Origin: Gamarada debralockiae
Taxonomy: Eukaryota > Ascomycota > Leotiomycetes > Helotiales > Hyphodiscaceae
NCBI GenBank assembly: GCA_002803225.1
Contig: NXFV01001910.1
Span: 34,963 to 98,962, forward strand
DNA length: 64,000 nt
Direction of reading: 5' to 3'
Shown: piece by piece, positions 34,161 to 46,373 of the stretch
Position numbering within the stretch: position 1 is the stretch's first letter
Layout: each line of letters begins with the position of its first letter
Translations under genes and position numbers: made by a program
The notes under the pieces: generated by a model
What the model saw: the letters and a program-made list of their open reading frames with translations, nothing else
Database searches by the model: none
Told to the model about the DNA's origin: nothing

Positions 34161-36644
34161 CTTGAGCGCGTCGGTCTTGCTTGTATCCTTATAGGGTCGT
34201 CATGGGCACGGGCGAGCGGGGTCTATTGCCGGGGAATTGTCAGTACAGGTATTGAAAGTACTCTATGCGATTCTCGGTAGAAAGCTGGGTTGTCGCCAGA
34301 ATGGCGCATGCCGGTTCCTACGCCACGAATTCTGCCTCAATGAACTTACTTGAAATACTGGCGGCTGCAGTAGAAGTATGCGATCCAGGATCTTTCTTTG
34401 CGGTGTAGTCTCGCTCAAATAGGTCGCTGAGCAACCTAGGGATTTCTCGATTTGTGAGGAAGGTGCGGAGGGAAAAACCACGACCCCGAGCTCTGTAGAG
34501 TTGATGTTTTGTTTGGTTTCTTCCCCCAGCGAATTAACGTTAGCCGAAGGTGGCGCTAGTGATGCACTCGGATTCCTCGGTGGCTCTGCTTTTAAAGGTC
34601 CGGAAAGCCGTGGTTCATCCGCTCTTATATACGAGGTTGCAATTCAAACGTGAAGGGATCAATGGTACAACTGGCAACACTGTGAACACCTTCACAAGCT
34701 GTTTACAGGAGCTAGGTCTGCCTCCTTCCTTGTCTCGTGCTTATGCAAGGGAAAATAAAGCGGGAGATTTGACTTTCCAGGATTGTCCAGGATCGGTTCA
34801 AAGAGCATTGACTGTGGAGAGTTGTTGGGGCATCTGAATATTGAATTGATGCTAGTGATGGAGCAGGAGCAGGGTACAGGATCACGGGGAGCCTCGGAGG
34901 ATTTTGGATGTATTAAAGCTAGACAAGAGATTCAAGGTCGGGGGTCAAGATGTGCTCTTCGGCTGCCCTTGCATCAGCTTCGGTGCTGAAAGGACAAGGC
35001 CAAGTTGAAGGGTATCTTGATTGGATAGAGCGCCTGTTTCCCTTCTGTTTCCTTTGGAGACGAGAAATGTACCTTGACACCTGCTGAATCGATCCCTTAA
35101 TCGGTGCGCTAGTTGTGTCTTGGGGGCAGGAAAATCCTACTTGGCACCTGCCTTGCATGTGTCCCGTTGAGATGAATCAGGAATCCGTCAAAAGATTAGA
35201 AACAGATTGATTCAGACAACTGGCCGGAGATGGTTCGCCCGTAGGTCTTTACCAGCATACGTTGTAACAGATCTTAACAGGGGGGCAAGCTGAGCCTAAA
35301 AGAAAAGACCTGTCCTGATCAATCGTTGCTGTCAGATCCCCAATCATTTCTGCCGCCAAAAGCAGCCTGTATCGACGGCTGAAGACTTGGATCTTCCGTT
35401 CGACGTCAAAGGCATCATGCGACGTCCATAATCGCGTTGGTGGGATAGCGCACACGATGCAACGTTGGCCGTTGACCATTCATGAGCCTTTCCCGGTGGG
35501 GAATAAACATCTCCAATATCATATAGAAAGTGTGTTGTCTTGGCGCGAAGTGGGCAGATGTCAAGTGCGATGAGGGGAAGGATGGAGTTCGGGCAAATGT
35601 TTGAACGACCGGGGAGGAGAAAATGCCTGGGTAAGGTCTTTGATTGCGGCTACAGCCTCTCCCTGCCCCCTCTTTTCAAATTCTTCCCAGGGAAGTAGTC
35701 AAGGCCCAAGGATTGCTTGTTTATCGATGTATCGTAAGATCACTGTCACCAAGCATCGCAATGATTTGCACCGATAATCTGGTAATACAAGGAAATTCAT
35801 TGGATTCGGGGATATAAGAACATCCCATTACCGCCAAACCCCTTCTAGCCTTACCGACATTTGGTTGAACAGCGATTCCAGGTTTCGGAGTGACCTATGG
35901 TACTACTGATAGCTTATGCATGTCATTTGATCAGATAGGATCTTCTAGGGTATATATGAAAGCGTTCGGCACTGGCCATTGGAGAAAACGGCAGTCAATG
36001 ATGGTGGGTGGACCGTGGGATGTAAGAGTGAGGGGTATCCGCCGGATCGGAGTGAAAGGAAATTATCGCGGTCCGATAGTTTTGTCTTACGACGGTTGAA
36101 TTATTGAATGTTGAATTCTATATAATATGAGGCTCAGGGAAGGTTAAGAGATCTGAGACCTCAGCACGCCGTTTTCACACCGAGTCTTTGCACGCGAGCT
36201 TCCTTTGAGGGAAGGTTGCTTCATTGAAGATCGGAATGATTGGATGTTATTTCAGCTCAAGCCTTGCTCCGCCCGTGAAGTCACTGCGGTGTCATGGTTC
36301 AGCGGTTCAATCAACATTGCGATATGCGCTGTCAACGGTGGTGAAAGGCCGAGATCGACAAGCGACGGCTGGGGAAACAGATCGGCAGACTTCGACAGCG
36401 TTCAAAAGTAAAAAGCATGTGGAGTATGATTGTCGTCGTAGAATCATATGGCCAATCACCAAGAGATTTATTCACGTGAAAGCGCATGTCCGTAAATGCA
36501 ATATGTCACATTGAAAATCTATGAACACTGGAAATTCCTATACATAGCCTTCCCTTCAATCAGTCATACTGTCATTGAGTCGTCGGCAAAGTCATCCCAA
36601 AAAGACAATCATTCGCTCGAAGGCCTATTGCCTTTCCACGCGTG
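34161..36644. other. Long intergenic region upstream of the RGT1-like gene
   Basis: About 2.5 kb lies between the start of the RGT1-like gene and the 3' end of the copper-fist gene. Open frames (34550-34989, 35050-35479, 35890-36514) are short and show no domain or convincing splice context. It is probably a large promoter and 5' leader, as is common for fungal regulators. Confidence 0.45.
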
Positions 36645-38151
36645 TTATTGAGCCCAACCATTTTCTTCCGATAATTCATTCCGTCCCGTGTTGATCGCGA
36701 CATTGTTCGATGTAAAGTCGTTCATCCAGAAAGTTTCGTTCTCCTCGTCAGCCGAAAGTTGAAAAGTGTTGTTGTCGTCAAAAGGGGAAGGAGTTTGTCC
36801 AATCTTGCCATCCTCAGCAAAGTTGACTGGAAGTCTGTGATTGGAGTATCCATTGGACGTAGCAACGCCCTTCAAGAAAGCGTCCATGTCAAGAGCTTCG
36901 ACATTGTTGCTAGCAAGCATCTGAGCTTGAGGCATGCCAATATAAGATGATGCGGTGCTCAGGCGGTATCCATCGATGTCTCCTCCGAAATCGGAATTAT
37001 CGAAGTCGGAACCATACTGATTGTTCAACAAGGTTGGACGGGCTGCACCGTTATCACTAACAGGCCCGAAATCCTCAACTTCAGAAATCTCACCCGAGGT
37101 GCTCGTAGTCGTGAGGGCAGGTTGATCCATGCTGCTGAAGTCGAACCCGGTGAATGAAGGAGCTTGGCTGTAGGAGGAAGCAGCAAAATTGTCGTTGTTG
37201 AAGTCGAGGCCATCATAATGAGACCAGTCGATCGATGCTGCGCTCAATCCGGCAGAGAACAATGGCTGCTCGGGATCTGGCATTGTCGAATAGAAGTTGT
37301 AGTCCCCAGGCATGTTGGACAGATCCAATGGAGGCAGGAGGCCATTAAGTTGGTCCAGGCTCGACGTTGGACTCATGAGAGGTGAGCCGTGCTCAGACTT
37401 CACCATACGTTGCTCTTGCTGTGCGCTGACCATAGAATCCTTGATATGAGATTCGCTGTGCAAAGCATCTATGGTAGAGGTGTGTGGCAAGTTGTCAACT
37501 GATCTATTGGCCAAGCCCGATGGCGAGGGACCATGAATAGAGTGCGCTCTCGGTACAACGTAGGGCAAGCCGCACTTGTGGGCCATGTTGTTTTTGTGCA
37601 CAGGCTTGTGGTGTCCATTTGAGAAAACTGTCCGACCTCCCTCGGACTGAGCTGTAAGTGCACGAGGTCTTCGGCCCTCAGTTCCAGGGGTCGACGACAA
37701 TGATGCCTCGTCGGAGTCGGATTCGGGAACAGGATCCAAATGCTCTTTCTTGAGAGCGCATGAGCAACGAGCGCCGTGGCTGCAACAGCAGGTCTCTGCT
37801 AAATCGATGGTCAGAAACTGCTGCTGTGGTGCCTCACACATTTCCGTGGAGAAATGCTCACCCTGAGAATCTCCCCCCTCATGTGTACAAGCGCCCTTAC
37901 TATGTGCCTTCTCGCCGCCACAGTCGCAACGGACGTGCGCTGAGCGGGACTTGCGTAGAGTTCGACAATGGGTGCACTGTGAGACTGGTCGACCCTGTGG
38001 AAGAAAGTTTAGCAGACGGCTAAGTAGGTTGAAGAGAAAAACATACCTTTTTGTTGATGTGCTGCAACGGTCGGTCGGCATGCTGGCAGTTACTAACACG
38101 ATGACCTCTCACACATGCCTCGCAGGCATACTTTTCGCCCTTGATCAACAT
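36645..38151 (-). CDS. Copper-fist transcription factor (CUF1/MAC1/GRISEA type)
   Basis: Exon 1 (38047-38151) encodes the copper fist: MLIKGEKYACEACVRGHRVS and NCQHADRPLQHINKK. After a 52-nt intron, exon 2 (36645-37994) continues GRPVSQCTHCRTLRKSRSAH and VRCDCGG, giving 484 residues. The fist carries the conserved zinc-binding Cys/His set and the KGRP minor-groove motif. A second metal-binding cluster (ETCCCSHGARCSCAL) near residue 100 resembles the Cys-rich copper-sensing motifs of this family. The rest is Ser/Asn/Asp-rich, with an acidic activation-type end. Family members switch on copper uptake under starvation (MAC1, CUF1, GRISEA) or detoxification under excess (ACE1); the sequence alone does not decide between them. 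Confidence 0.92.
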
Positions 38152-41100
38152 CTTGGCGTTAATGTTCGATGCTGATGAGGATTGAGAATAGGTGGGTGGC
38201 GCCGGACGACCGCGAGACGGTCGACACGGTCTACCAAGAGAATTAAAACACCCTCAAGATGATAGTTTTTTTGGTTGTGAGCAGCCACGATGGACTGCAG
38301 AGTCGAAAAATCGAGTCGCAATATATGAAACACAAGTTACTGCCGTTATCGTTGATATAAATGCCGCCGCCGAACTGGGTATATTCCAATTACTCCAAAT
38401 CGAGAATTTGATGATTCCAACGCCTGAGAGATGCGATATGAGAGGGTATATTAACAATGGCGAAGCCTTGCACCGAACGGCGCGGCTGAAGCAGCGCGAC
38501 ACCGAATGACGGTATGGGCGACCAAAATAGAGGGTTTTTTCCTTTGTTTTGACACGGAGAAGAGTGAGTATTGGAAGGGAGAGAAGTGGGCGATGAATTC
38601 CAGTTATATTGGAATACGGTGACCCGTTTGACTAGAAAGAGCGGTGGTGGGTGTGAAGGGTAGTGTGGTGTGAGCAAGAGTCGTGAAAGTAGGGCAAACG
38701 AGAGCGCCTCGAGTGGAACGTGCGTGGAGTGAAGCCAACGGGTCTTGTGGGAAACGGAACGATTCAAAGGGTGCAGGACAATAAGTTCATCTGCATTCGA
38801 AGAAGCGGTCTCTATCTTTTAGACCCCTTTTTGTGATACGGGGATGGATCTTGATTTATATCTTTCAAGTATCTATTATGTATTTGGCACTGAATAAGAT
38901 TTGAACGAACGGAAACCAAACAATTCGGGCGTCTATCCAGCTCTTGTGCTGGTTGAGATGGAATTGTTCGGGCCAAGCAGGCACGAATTGATACAGCATG
39001 GGTGCAGACTCAAAAAAAAGCCATCCTGCGATTCAGCGTCGGTGCAGATGTGAGTCGAGAACTTGCAGCCCGCGGATGGTCTGTCCTCCATCCCCATACG
39101 ACCATCACACCCTTCCACTATCATAATTCAACAACACAGCCCCAAATAATATCCCGACCTCTTACCGTGTCGCGCAGGCTATCCTACCTCTTTCCCAGCT
39201 TCCCCAGGAAGCAAAGATTTTACACATTGAGATTTGCACTTCTACAAAATACAAATCCCTTTAGACCATGTAGCGTCCGAAGCTTTCTGTGTCCCGAGGC
39301 GCACCGGTCACTTTGACTTCTCTTGGAGCCACGGCACTGAAAAGTAGTGTGTACGTCCTAAATCACGTCTGGAGACTTGAGTCGTCCGCCGATCTTCAAC
39401 GATTACCAGCTCTGTATTTTCATTTTACGGTAGAGCTCTACCCCCATTTTCCATCAACCGCACCACTACCTGCATATTGGAGACCAGTTGACTGGGATTT
39501 GATCGTGAAAAGACGGACAGAGCTCAGAGCCCATCAAGCGCGTGCAGCATGCATTGCTAGGCTGGCACGTTTGGAGCTGGCCGCATCGTCACAAAACAGA
39601 TCAGATCCACATGGAATAGAGAGATGCCCACACCCCTACCTTCCTCGAAACGGTATTCACTTAATCGCATAGCCCTTATTTTCATTCCGAATTGCCCATG
39701 CAATGTAGAGCCTTCGCTACCTACCTTACCACTGCCACGAAGGATTTCCTCCATCTTACTCTGGAGAACTGCACCGCCTTCTCCGTCATGTCCCGTTAAC
39801 GAACCGCTGCTTTCAGCCTTTGTAGGCCTCACAAAGGATCCATTGGTTCTCCATGCTTTTGATCTCGAATTTCCTTCGGCTTCCAGAAGCCTTCCTTTGA
39901 AGGTCGGACTGATCATCTGCTCCTTGGAAGCCTCACAGCCCTCGACTTCGACAATTCTACGGAATACCAACCTCTTGGATTGAATCAGGCACCACAATTA
40001 AACTTGCAGGATGTCATTTGATGACTGTATTATTATTACCGACCTGGGCAACGTTTCACTACTATTCTTCCACGTTCAATTTACCGTATGTACTGTCGTT
40101 TACCGCCAGAGTGGCCAGTCATGTCGCAACGCAAAAGGCCAATTTGAGATGTTCACCAACTCTGAACGAACAACACGATATGCGCCAGAATCCATACACG
40201 TGGAGAGAACACAAGACCTCATTGTCACCTAATGCTGCACTGACCGGAGAGAGTAAGTTGTTCCACTGTCGCACAAAGATTACTCGAAAAGGGACATCTG
40301 AGGCCGAAGTTACCCCCATGCAATAACTCTGACAATCTGAATAGACATCAGGTAATCGGGGCGCATCTATATTCAAAGCAGCAGTTGGAGTGACTTGCAT
40401 TGGAGCTAACAAACATCCCCACGCTTTTCTTCAATCTCACCGCCAGAACCGCTTTCCTGTCATCCTGAAACTTTTATACCCAATGGCCAAAATCCCTCAT
40501 TCACGTGACCATTAATACAGTGGCACCCCTTACTCAGACCCGAGTTGTCTTGGCGCTTCAGAAAACGAAAACGAAGATCTCGGATAGCAACTTCACCGAC
40601 TAAAAATATCAGATCTTACCCTTATCTTCATTCAACTCTTTAGTTAGGTCTAAAGATTTTGAAGGCGGACCTTATATTTCTTGGCAACTGCCGATACAGT
40701 ACGGGATATGAGAATCATAAGCGCTTGGCTAGACTGTTACATTGTCTCGGTTGTGTCAGTCCCCTGGGCTGAAGCTTGATCTTTGAGAGAGGATGATCTG
40801 GAGAATGTGGGGAATCGGCAGTTTTTGTTTCTTTTTCACTTATAAGATTTCGGAGACGCCGTCGAGATGTTCCACGCAATCTCAGGTCGTCATTCAAACT
40901 ACTTCAACATGACTTGTTGAAGAATCAACCAGCCCCAATCAATGACAAGGAGCCATGGTTCATGGCTACCGGTAGTTAAGGAAAGTCCCGAGGGACATCG
41001 AAGACCAGACTGTCTTGTGAGGCATCAAGCAGCATTTCTGGGCAAGATGCGTTTCTGAGAAGGAGTCATCTCAACCTGTTTCTGCTCTCTAAGTGGAATC

Positions 41101-41321
41101 AAAAACGTTTCACACGAGTATTCGCAGTTTTGAATGATTTCTCTTGTATTCTCTGCATTCATGGTATCTAGCTATCTAGTCCTGCAATGCATTCCCATTC
41201 CCATACCGTGATTCCAGTTGTTCGACTATCACCCATTAAACGCCATGTCATCAATCATAGAACCCCAAAATGACACTTCCAGTCCACCCTTCCAGAACTG
41301 TATTAGTGCTACCACCACCAT
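38152..41321. other. Gene-poor stretch, 3.2 kb
   Basis: This begins with the presumed promoter of the copper-fist gene. A plus-strand frame at 39289-39672 (127 codons, with an Arg/Ala-rich RTELRAHQARAACIARLARL helix) and an opposing frame at 39557-39997 overlap each other; neither shows a domain or splice context, so neither is called. I found no tRNA gene or repeat by eye. Confidence 0.4.
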
Positions 41322-41696
41322 CTACTGGATCTTCTTATCCTTCGCCGGCGCAGCGGTGACAGGACGGCCACTTCGCTGCTGATACAGGGAGTAAAGGAAG
41401 AAAGCTGCAACCAGACCACCGATCACAACGATGTTACCTGTATCCGACATTAGCTTTTGCGAATACCAATCTCTCATCTGCGGCAGGTACTCACCCAACA
41501 GGAACTTGACCAAACCCTCAAATGTCTGCGCGAGGCCAGAGATGGCTGTGCCGACCTCGGCAAACATGGTTTGGATTACACTGAGGCTGGCATTGAGGAG
41601 GGATTGCAAGACTGCAACGACGGAGCCGAGTGCTGTCGTGATGGTGTGTAAGATGGAGGAGACGAGAGAGCTAAATTGATCTACGATGGAAGGCAT
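41322..41696 (-). CDS. Small single-pass membrane protein, function unknown
   Basis: Exons 41495-41696 and 41322-41437 give 105 residues starting MPSIVDQFSSLVSSILHTI. The N-terminal two thirds are amphipathic helix with alternating hydrophobic residues (SVVAVLQSLLNASLSVIQTM). A transmembrane helix follows (GNIVVIGGLVAAFFLYSLYQ), then a short basic tail (RPVTAAPAKDKKIQ). The 57-nt intron (GTGAGT donor, GCTAATG branch-like site, ACAG acceptor) is a multiple of three and has no stop, so retention would simply insert 19 residues before the membrane helix. A second intron in the 5' leader (GTACGT to CGCAG, about 41,709-41,766) would remove an upstream ATG, supporting the start at 41696. Confidence 0.72.
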   Translation of the reverse strand: MPSIVDQFSSLVSSILHTITTALGSVVAVLQSLLNASLSVIQTMFAEVGTAISGLAQTFEGLVKFLLGEYLPQMRDWYSQKLMSDTGNIVVIGGLVAAFFLYSLYQQRSGRPVTAAPAKDKKIQ

Positions 41697-43253
41697 GTTT
41701 GTCGTGTGAGGCTGCGGGGTTGTTAGCGGGTTGGTCACAAAGTTGGAAGATTAGAGGATACGTACGACCTGAATGTATGTATTGTATGGAGTTTCTTGAA
41801 TGTGCAAGACTTCTTGAGCGATCGTTTGATGGAAATGTCAAGGTGAATTAAAAGAGCACAAGAGCAGTAAAGGTGTGGCACTGATTTTTATATTCGCCTT
41901 GAAATACTCCTGTGGCGTCACAAATCAGATGACCTCACAGGCTTAAGAACAATCAACGACCAGATCAGACATCGTATTCGTCCTATCATCTGTGTCCATC
42001 CGCCCAGTATCTGGCATTTGCCCTGCGTCATACCTCACTCAAAAGTCTTGGCTGTATTCCTTTGTCCTATGAAAGCAAGCATGCAAATCAGTAAATGTAA
42101 GCTCTCTGACTAGATGTCCAAATGTACACCAATCGTTCAAATCAACTAGTCCTACTTCACCATCAAAAGACTGCCTTATGCATTCCATATGCGAACTGTG
42201 AGAGGAAGAGCTTTTTTCCAAGTTGAAGTTTGGCTTGCGTCATGTGTGGCGTACGTACAGTAGATCGGAGAACAGGGGGGTTCAAAATGCGGGGGCGGGA
42301 GCCGCCAAAAAGCTTGGCAAAATTAATATAAAAGCTCTGATTTCAGAATATCTTCATTTCTCTCCTTTACATCTATTTCCACCAACTCTCCCCCTTTCAC
42401 GCAACTACTTCACTTCGCCTTCGTTATACCTCACCTTATCGAACAGTTTTAACTAGGCTGAGAATCTGGAATCGGCTTAGCATAGTTTGCTTAAGCTCCA
42501 CCGCCTTCGGCCGCCGCTTATTCGCTCGGCTTTGCGGCTCTGCTTGCCGTTCAGCTTAAGGTGTTTGTCACTTCAATTAAGCAATTTGCTGGCAACGTGA
42601 AGTGGAATTGAATAGATGTCTGCATCAAGCACCCTAGGTTGTTTCGGAGCCGTTAGTTACCTGCGATTTCAAGACCATTTTCCATAAACCCCTCAAGGAA
42701 GCCCGAGGTTCTATCCCTCCATCTGAGAACGGTTTTGGTCCTACTCTCCAACAATACGCTTTACGTGTAAGAGACAGTTCAGTGGTGGGGAGTAGTTTGA
42801 TCACTGCGAGCTACTTTCTGGCCCGTGGATGTTTTTACCGTTTTGAATCGCGTTCTTGCCATGTGTTGCTGTGTTGGAAGCTTAAGGGATATTTTTTGGA
42901 CGTAAAAAATTTCTGTTGTTTTTTGGACTTAGACTTTTTAGTGAATTCCGGCCGCCTGTTTACTATACGCGAGCCCACCGTCGCGCTGTGAAGGTAAAGT
43001 CAACACGCCCAAGGTCATCCGAAGCGAGAAGACTGGAGCCTTATTCTTCTTGAATTGGATTCTTATTAGTCGTTGAGGTGTTTGAAGTCGTCTGGTGGTG
43101 CTGAACAATCGGTGAATGAGGTAGAAGGGTACATCCATCGGAAAGATTGAAATCAAATCATTTTCGGAGAACTTCATTACAATCATTGAGTTCTTATGAG
43201 GATTTGCCATCCACTTCTACCCACTCCGCCTAGGTGCTTGTTTCATCAACACC
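41697..43253. other. Intergenic, no gene seen
   Basis: About 1.6 kb. A GC-rich imperfectly palindromic patch at 42,488-42,562 is bounded by gcttaag-type sequences; its meaning is unclear. The frames here have no domain. Confidence 0.4.
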
Positions 43254-43907
43254 ATGTCGGCAAGATCAGACTCGAGCAAAATTCCAAGGAATTGGCCCTC
43301 CAATGTCTCCTATCTCACAGTATCCGCCTACTCTAACACACTCACTCCAACACACATCTCATCTCTTCGGACGCGATCAAAGGATGCTCAAGATATGCCT
43401 CCAAATACACCAAAAGGTTCATGCCAGCTCGTAAAGATTACCTCCATATCAACACCCTCACACCCAGCAAGCGGCCAATCTGGACTGTTCGCGACCAAGG
43501 ACCTCAAGCCTGGGACATTCATACTCCAATACTTGGGCGAAATCCACGCGTCCTCAACAGAGCCACCATCTTCGACCTCAACATCCGCTATCGACCCTCA
43601 CGCGAACTCTGATTACGACCTAAGCCTTGATCGCGAGCATGGTATAGGCATCGACGCAGACAAAAGGGGCAACGAAGCGAGGTTCATCAATGACTATCGA
43701 GGGATAGGTGAGAAACCTAACGCAGAGTTCAGGGAGATCTGGGATGAGAGGAGAAAGGAGCGCGGTATGGGAGTCTGGGTTCTCAAGGAAGGGAAGAGCG
43801 GCAAGGGAAAGGGGATACGGAAGGGAGAGGAGATACTTGTCAGTTATGGAAGGGGCTTTTGGGGTGCGAGAAAGGGTGTTGAAGACAATCCTGATAGGAC
43901 CGGTTGA
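43254..43907 (+). CDS. SET-domain protein (putative protein-lysine methyltransferase)
   Basis: A single-exon 217-residue protein. The SET fold is recognised from SGQSGLFATKDLKPGTFILQ followed by YLGEIH, then the pseudo-knot region GIDADKRGNEARFINDYRGI, NAEFREIW, and GKGIRKGEEILVSYGRGFW. RFINDYRG corresponds to the usual R(F/Y)xNH motif with Asn-Asp in place of Asn-His, and EEILVSYGRGFW holds the late catalytic Tyr. It has no pre-SET or post-SET cysteines, so it is of the short, free-standing type whose targets are often non-histone. The target is unknown. An earlier in-frame ATG is not present; the start is the first Met of the frame. Confidence 0.82.
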   Translation: MSARSDSSKIPRNWPSNVSYLTVSAYSNTLTPTHISSLRTRSKDAQDMPPNTPKGSCQLVKITSISTPSHPASGQSGLFATKDLKPGTFILQYLGEIHASSTEPPSSTSTSAIDPHANSDYDLSLDREHGIGIDADKRGNEARFINDYRGIGEKPNAEFREIWDERRKERGMGVWVLKEGKSGKGKGIRKGEEILVSYGRGFWGARKGVEDNPDRTG

Positions 43908-44069
43908 AAAAAGCGATTCAGTGAATGGTGTGCCCCTCTATTCCTCCACTCTATCCAAGTTGAAATTTAGTATTCTCACAGATCGCTCAAATTCCGCATG
44001 CAACTGTGACCAACCAATCAACCTTCAACTCTCCATCTTCAAACCCACGCCTCCTGACTCAAAGCCCGC

Positions 44070-44591
44070 CGTCAAGAACTGCGCTCTCCCCATCCCGAAA
44101 CTCTAATCCTCCTTCGTATTCGCCGAACAGCTAATAACAGATCCGAACCCGGCACGCCACCCTCCTTCTCCAACCACTCCTGCAACTCCTTATAAATCAC
44201 TTCAACTCTGCGTTTCGTCCTTGCTGGAAGATCTAGATAGAGACTAGTTTGTTGGTGCGTGAGAGGTTGAGGTTTGTGTCTTCGCAGATGATTTCGTAGG
44301 GCTCGTGTTGGGTTATTATTTAGTATCTGCGAAGAGGGAGAGGTTTTAGCGGAGTGGGATTGGAGGGGAGAGGAGAAGAGAGACTTGGAACATGACGGTG
44401 AAGGGAAGGAGCAAGGAGGAGAATAATGTAGGATTGGAGGAGATTGTGAAGTTGAGAAGGGAGGCACTACACTAATCTCGAGGAGGAGCATTGAACTTCT
44501 GCAGCATAACTTCTTGCACCACATCTGCGACCATCTTGATCTCTTCTGGTGAGCGGACACCTTTGATCATATCAATTTTTACGAGAGGCAT
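44070..44591 (-). pseudogene. Tautomerase/MIF-like (4-oxalocrotonate tautomerase family) pseudogene
   Basis: ATG 44591 starts a proper tautomerase N-terminus with the catalytic Pro after Met (MPLVKIDMIKGVRSPEEIKM). The first exon ends near FNAPPRD with a damaged donor. The second part resumes at about 44,327 and reads RY, stop, IITQHEPYEIICEDTNLNL, SRTNKLVSI, stop, IFQQGRN, then needs a one-base shift (VIYKELQEWLEKEGGVPGSD). A further shift leads to a last segment SCSANTKED, stop, SFGMGRAQFL. The stops are TAA 44320-44322, TAG 44233-44235 and TAG 44103-44105. Each sits where Gln, Gln and Trp would be expected, so all three fit C-to-T or G-to-A change. The gene is dead as read; the intact family acts on small enol/keto acids. 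Confidence 0.72.
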
Positions 44592-46373
44592 TTTGTACGA
44601 TCCTTGAACTGGGACGAAATACAGAAATCTAGTTTTCATGCAAATTGTTTCCTTCAAGAAAGTTGAGGTTCACTTTTGTACTTTTCCTATGATCTCGGGC
44701 ATGACGTTGTGGATCTTTTGACACTAACTCCCAAGAGTGGATTAGTGTGGAGGCAAATAAAGTATCAACAGCCTCAAAGATTATTCAGGTTGCTTTCGTT
44801 ATGTAAGGTAGGCTGACGTGGAAATCACCATGCATTTTGGAGGCGCATGTGGTGTGTGCAATTGCATGGTACCTTGCATGTCATGTATGAAATCAACTTC
44901 ACGTGCAACATACAGAAAACTTCTGAAAGGTCATTAAGGCCGGACAGAAACTCCAGAGCATTGAGGATAACCCTAAATGGAAAATTGGATGAGGCTACAA
45001 AGATGATGAGTGCCAGTGCTGGATATACAGGACAGAAACTTCAAGCGAATATGCGGCAAGGTTTCTCTGATTCCATCGACCCATCGGCTCCCTACCATTC
45101 TCTCGATGCCGAAGTTATCCTGCGTGCTATTACGCCACTTGTAAAATAACTGTCGGAATTATACCGGGTCCCAAGAGCCCATGAGAAGGGCCTGCTGTGG
45201 CCGGCGTCGGTGAGGTTGTCGAAGTTGGCCACAGCTCAGATTGGATCGCGAGTTAGATCATAACAGAGGATTGACAAGTTTATAGAAATTCGAAATGTCC
45301 GTGCGATCTCCCCATGATCTTGGCTCCCATAATCTGGCTCTGAAACTTGGAATCTCCGGTTTCTATTGACAGCTTGTCATAGTAGTAGGGGGTTTGGTTG
45401 ACCAAAACATTGTTTGTGCTATAAAACACAAGCAGAGAAGATATGCAAATATATTGGACACATTAAAAGTATTGGAAGAAACGGAAGGCATCGGCAGGTT
45501 AAATTGGACTAAAGCAAATATCTTCAACTATTGCCCCAGAAGCTAGGTGAAATGACAGGCGGGAATCAACAGCTCGTAAGGACACTTACTGTCAACTGCT
45601 ATCAAAAGGCGAACTTTCCGTGTAGCAGCACCAAAGTGTTCACAGAAAAATTAAAGTGGAGTGATGAGCAGGTTGAATGCTTCCTTCGTTCTTATCAAGC
45701 GGAGTAGTGTCATGTACCTCGATTTCACACCGCTAAAAGGGAGGTTGACTAAGGCCCTCAAATACGTACCTGCAGCTCCTAATAAGTATAACACGTCTCT
45801 ATTTCTTGAATTCATTTCGGTTTTATCTCGAATATCGGGTTGAAACAGATGTCCTCGTGATGTTCGGAGTTTGCTGGTTTTGCATGTTCGGAGATGGAGA
45901 ACTTCAACAGGAGAAAGATATCGTCTTATGAAAACTACACGTTGTGCCTCTGATTGGCCGTCGCGTCCTGTCGCACGAATCAATTGCACTTGGGCTACCG
46001 GGTGACTGTCATCCTCTGCCCCTCATCAACAACTAACACATTCCAGCAGCTTCACTGACGCTACTCAAAACAAAGTCGATTTGTTCAACTAGAAACCGCC
46101 AGTACATCTATCCAAGCTCTCCAGAACCAGCCAATTCTGCGACCCATTCCCCTCTGTCCTCGCAAACGTCCTTCGTAATCGCATCCCACCGCAACGCGAA
46201 TAGCTACCCTACCTCGACTGCTTTGGCCGAACACGACCGAAACATCCCTCGTTCTCTTCCTCTTCTTCAGGAATCTTCCTGCACTTCATACGCCTTTAAA
46301 AACGCCGTGTCCCGTTGAGGCCACAGCGAGGTGTACTTGAAGCGCGAGAAGATATCTGCCACCGTCGCGACAC
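44592..46373. other. Intergenic: 1.8 kb with promoter of the ankyrin/RCC1/BTB gene
   Basis: Short frames only. The minus-strand 112-codon frame at 45651-45989 has no domain and no splice context. The final ~350 bases are rich in CT/CA and fit the leader of the next gene. Confidence 0.45.

Noticed and set aside
39289..39997. Overlapping open frames on both strands (127 and 146 codons)
   Set aside because: They overlap in opposite directions, show no domain and have no clear splice sites, so at most one could be real and I cannot choose.
42488..42562. GC-rich imperfect palindrome bounded by cttaag
   Set aside because: Repeats of cgg/gcc make apparent symmetry likely by chance; no second copy is seen in the window.
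45651..45989. 112-codon minus-strand frame
   Set aside because: No domain, no splice context and ordinary intergenic composition.
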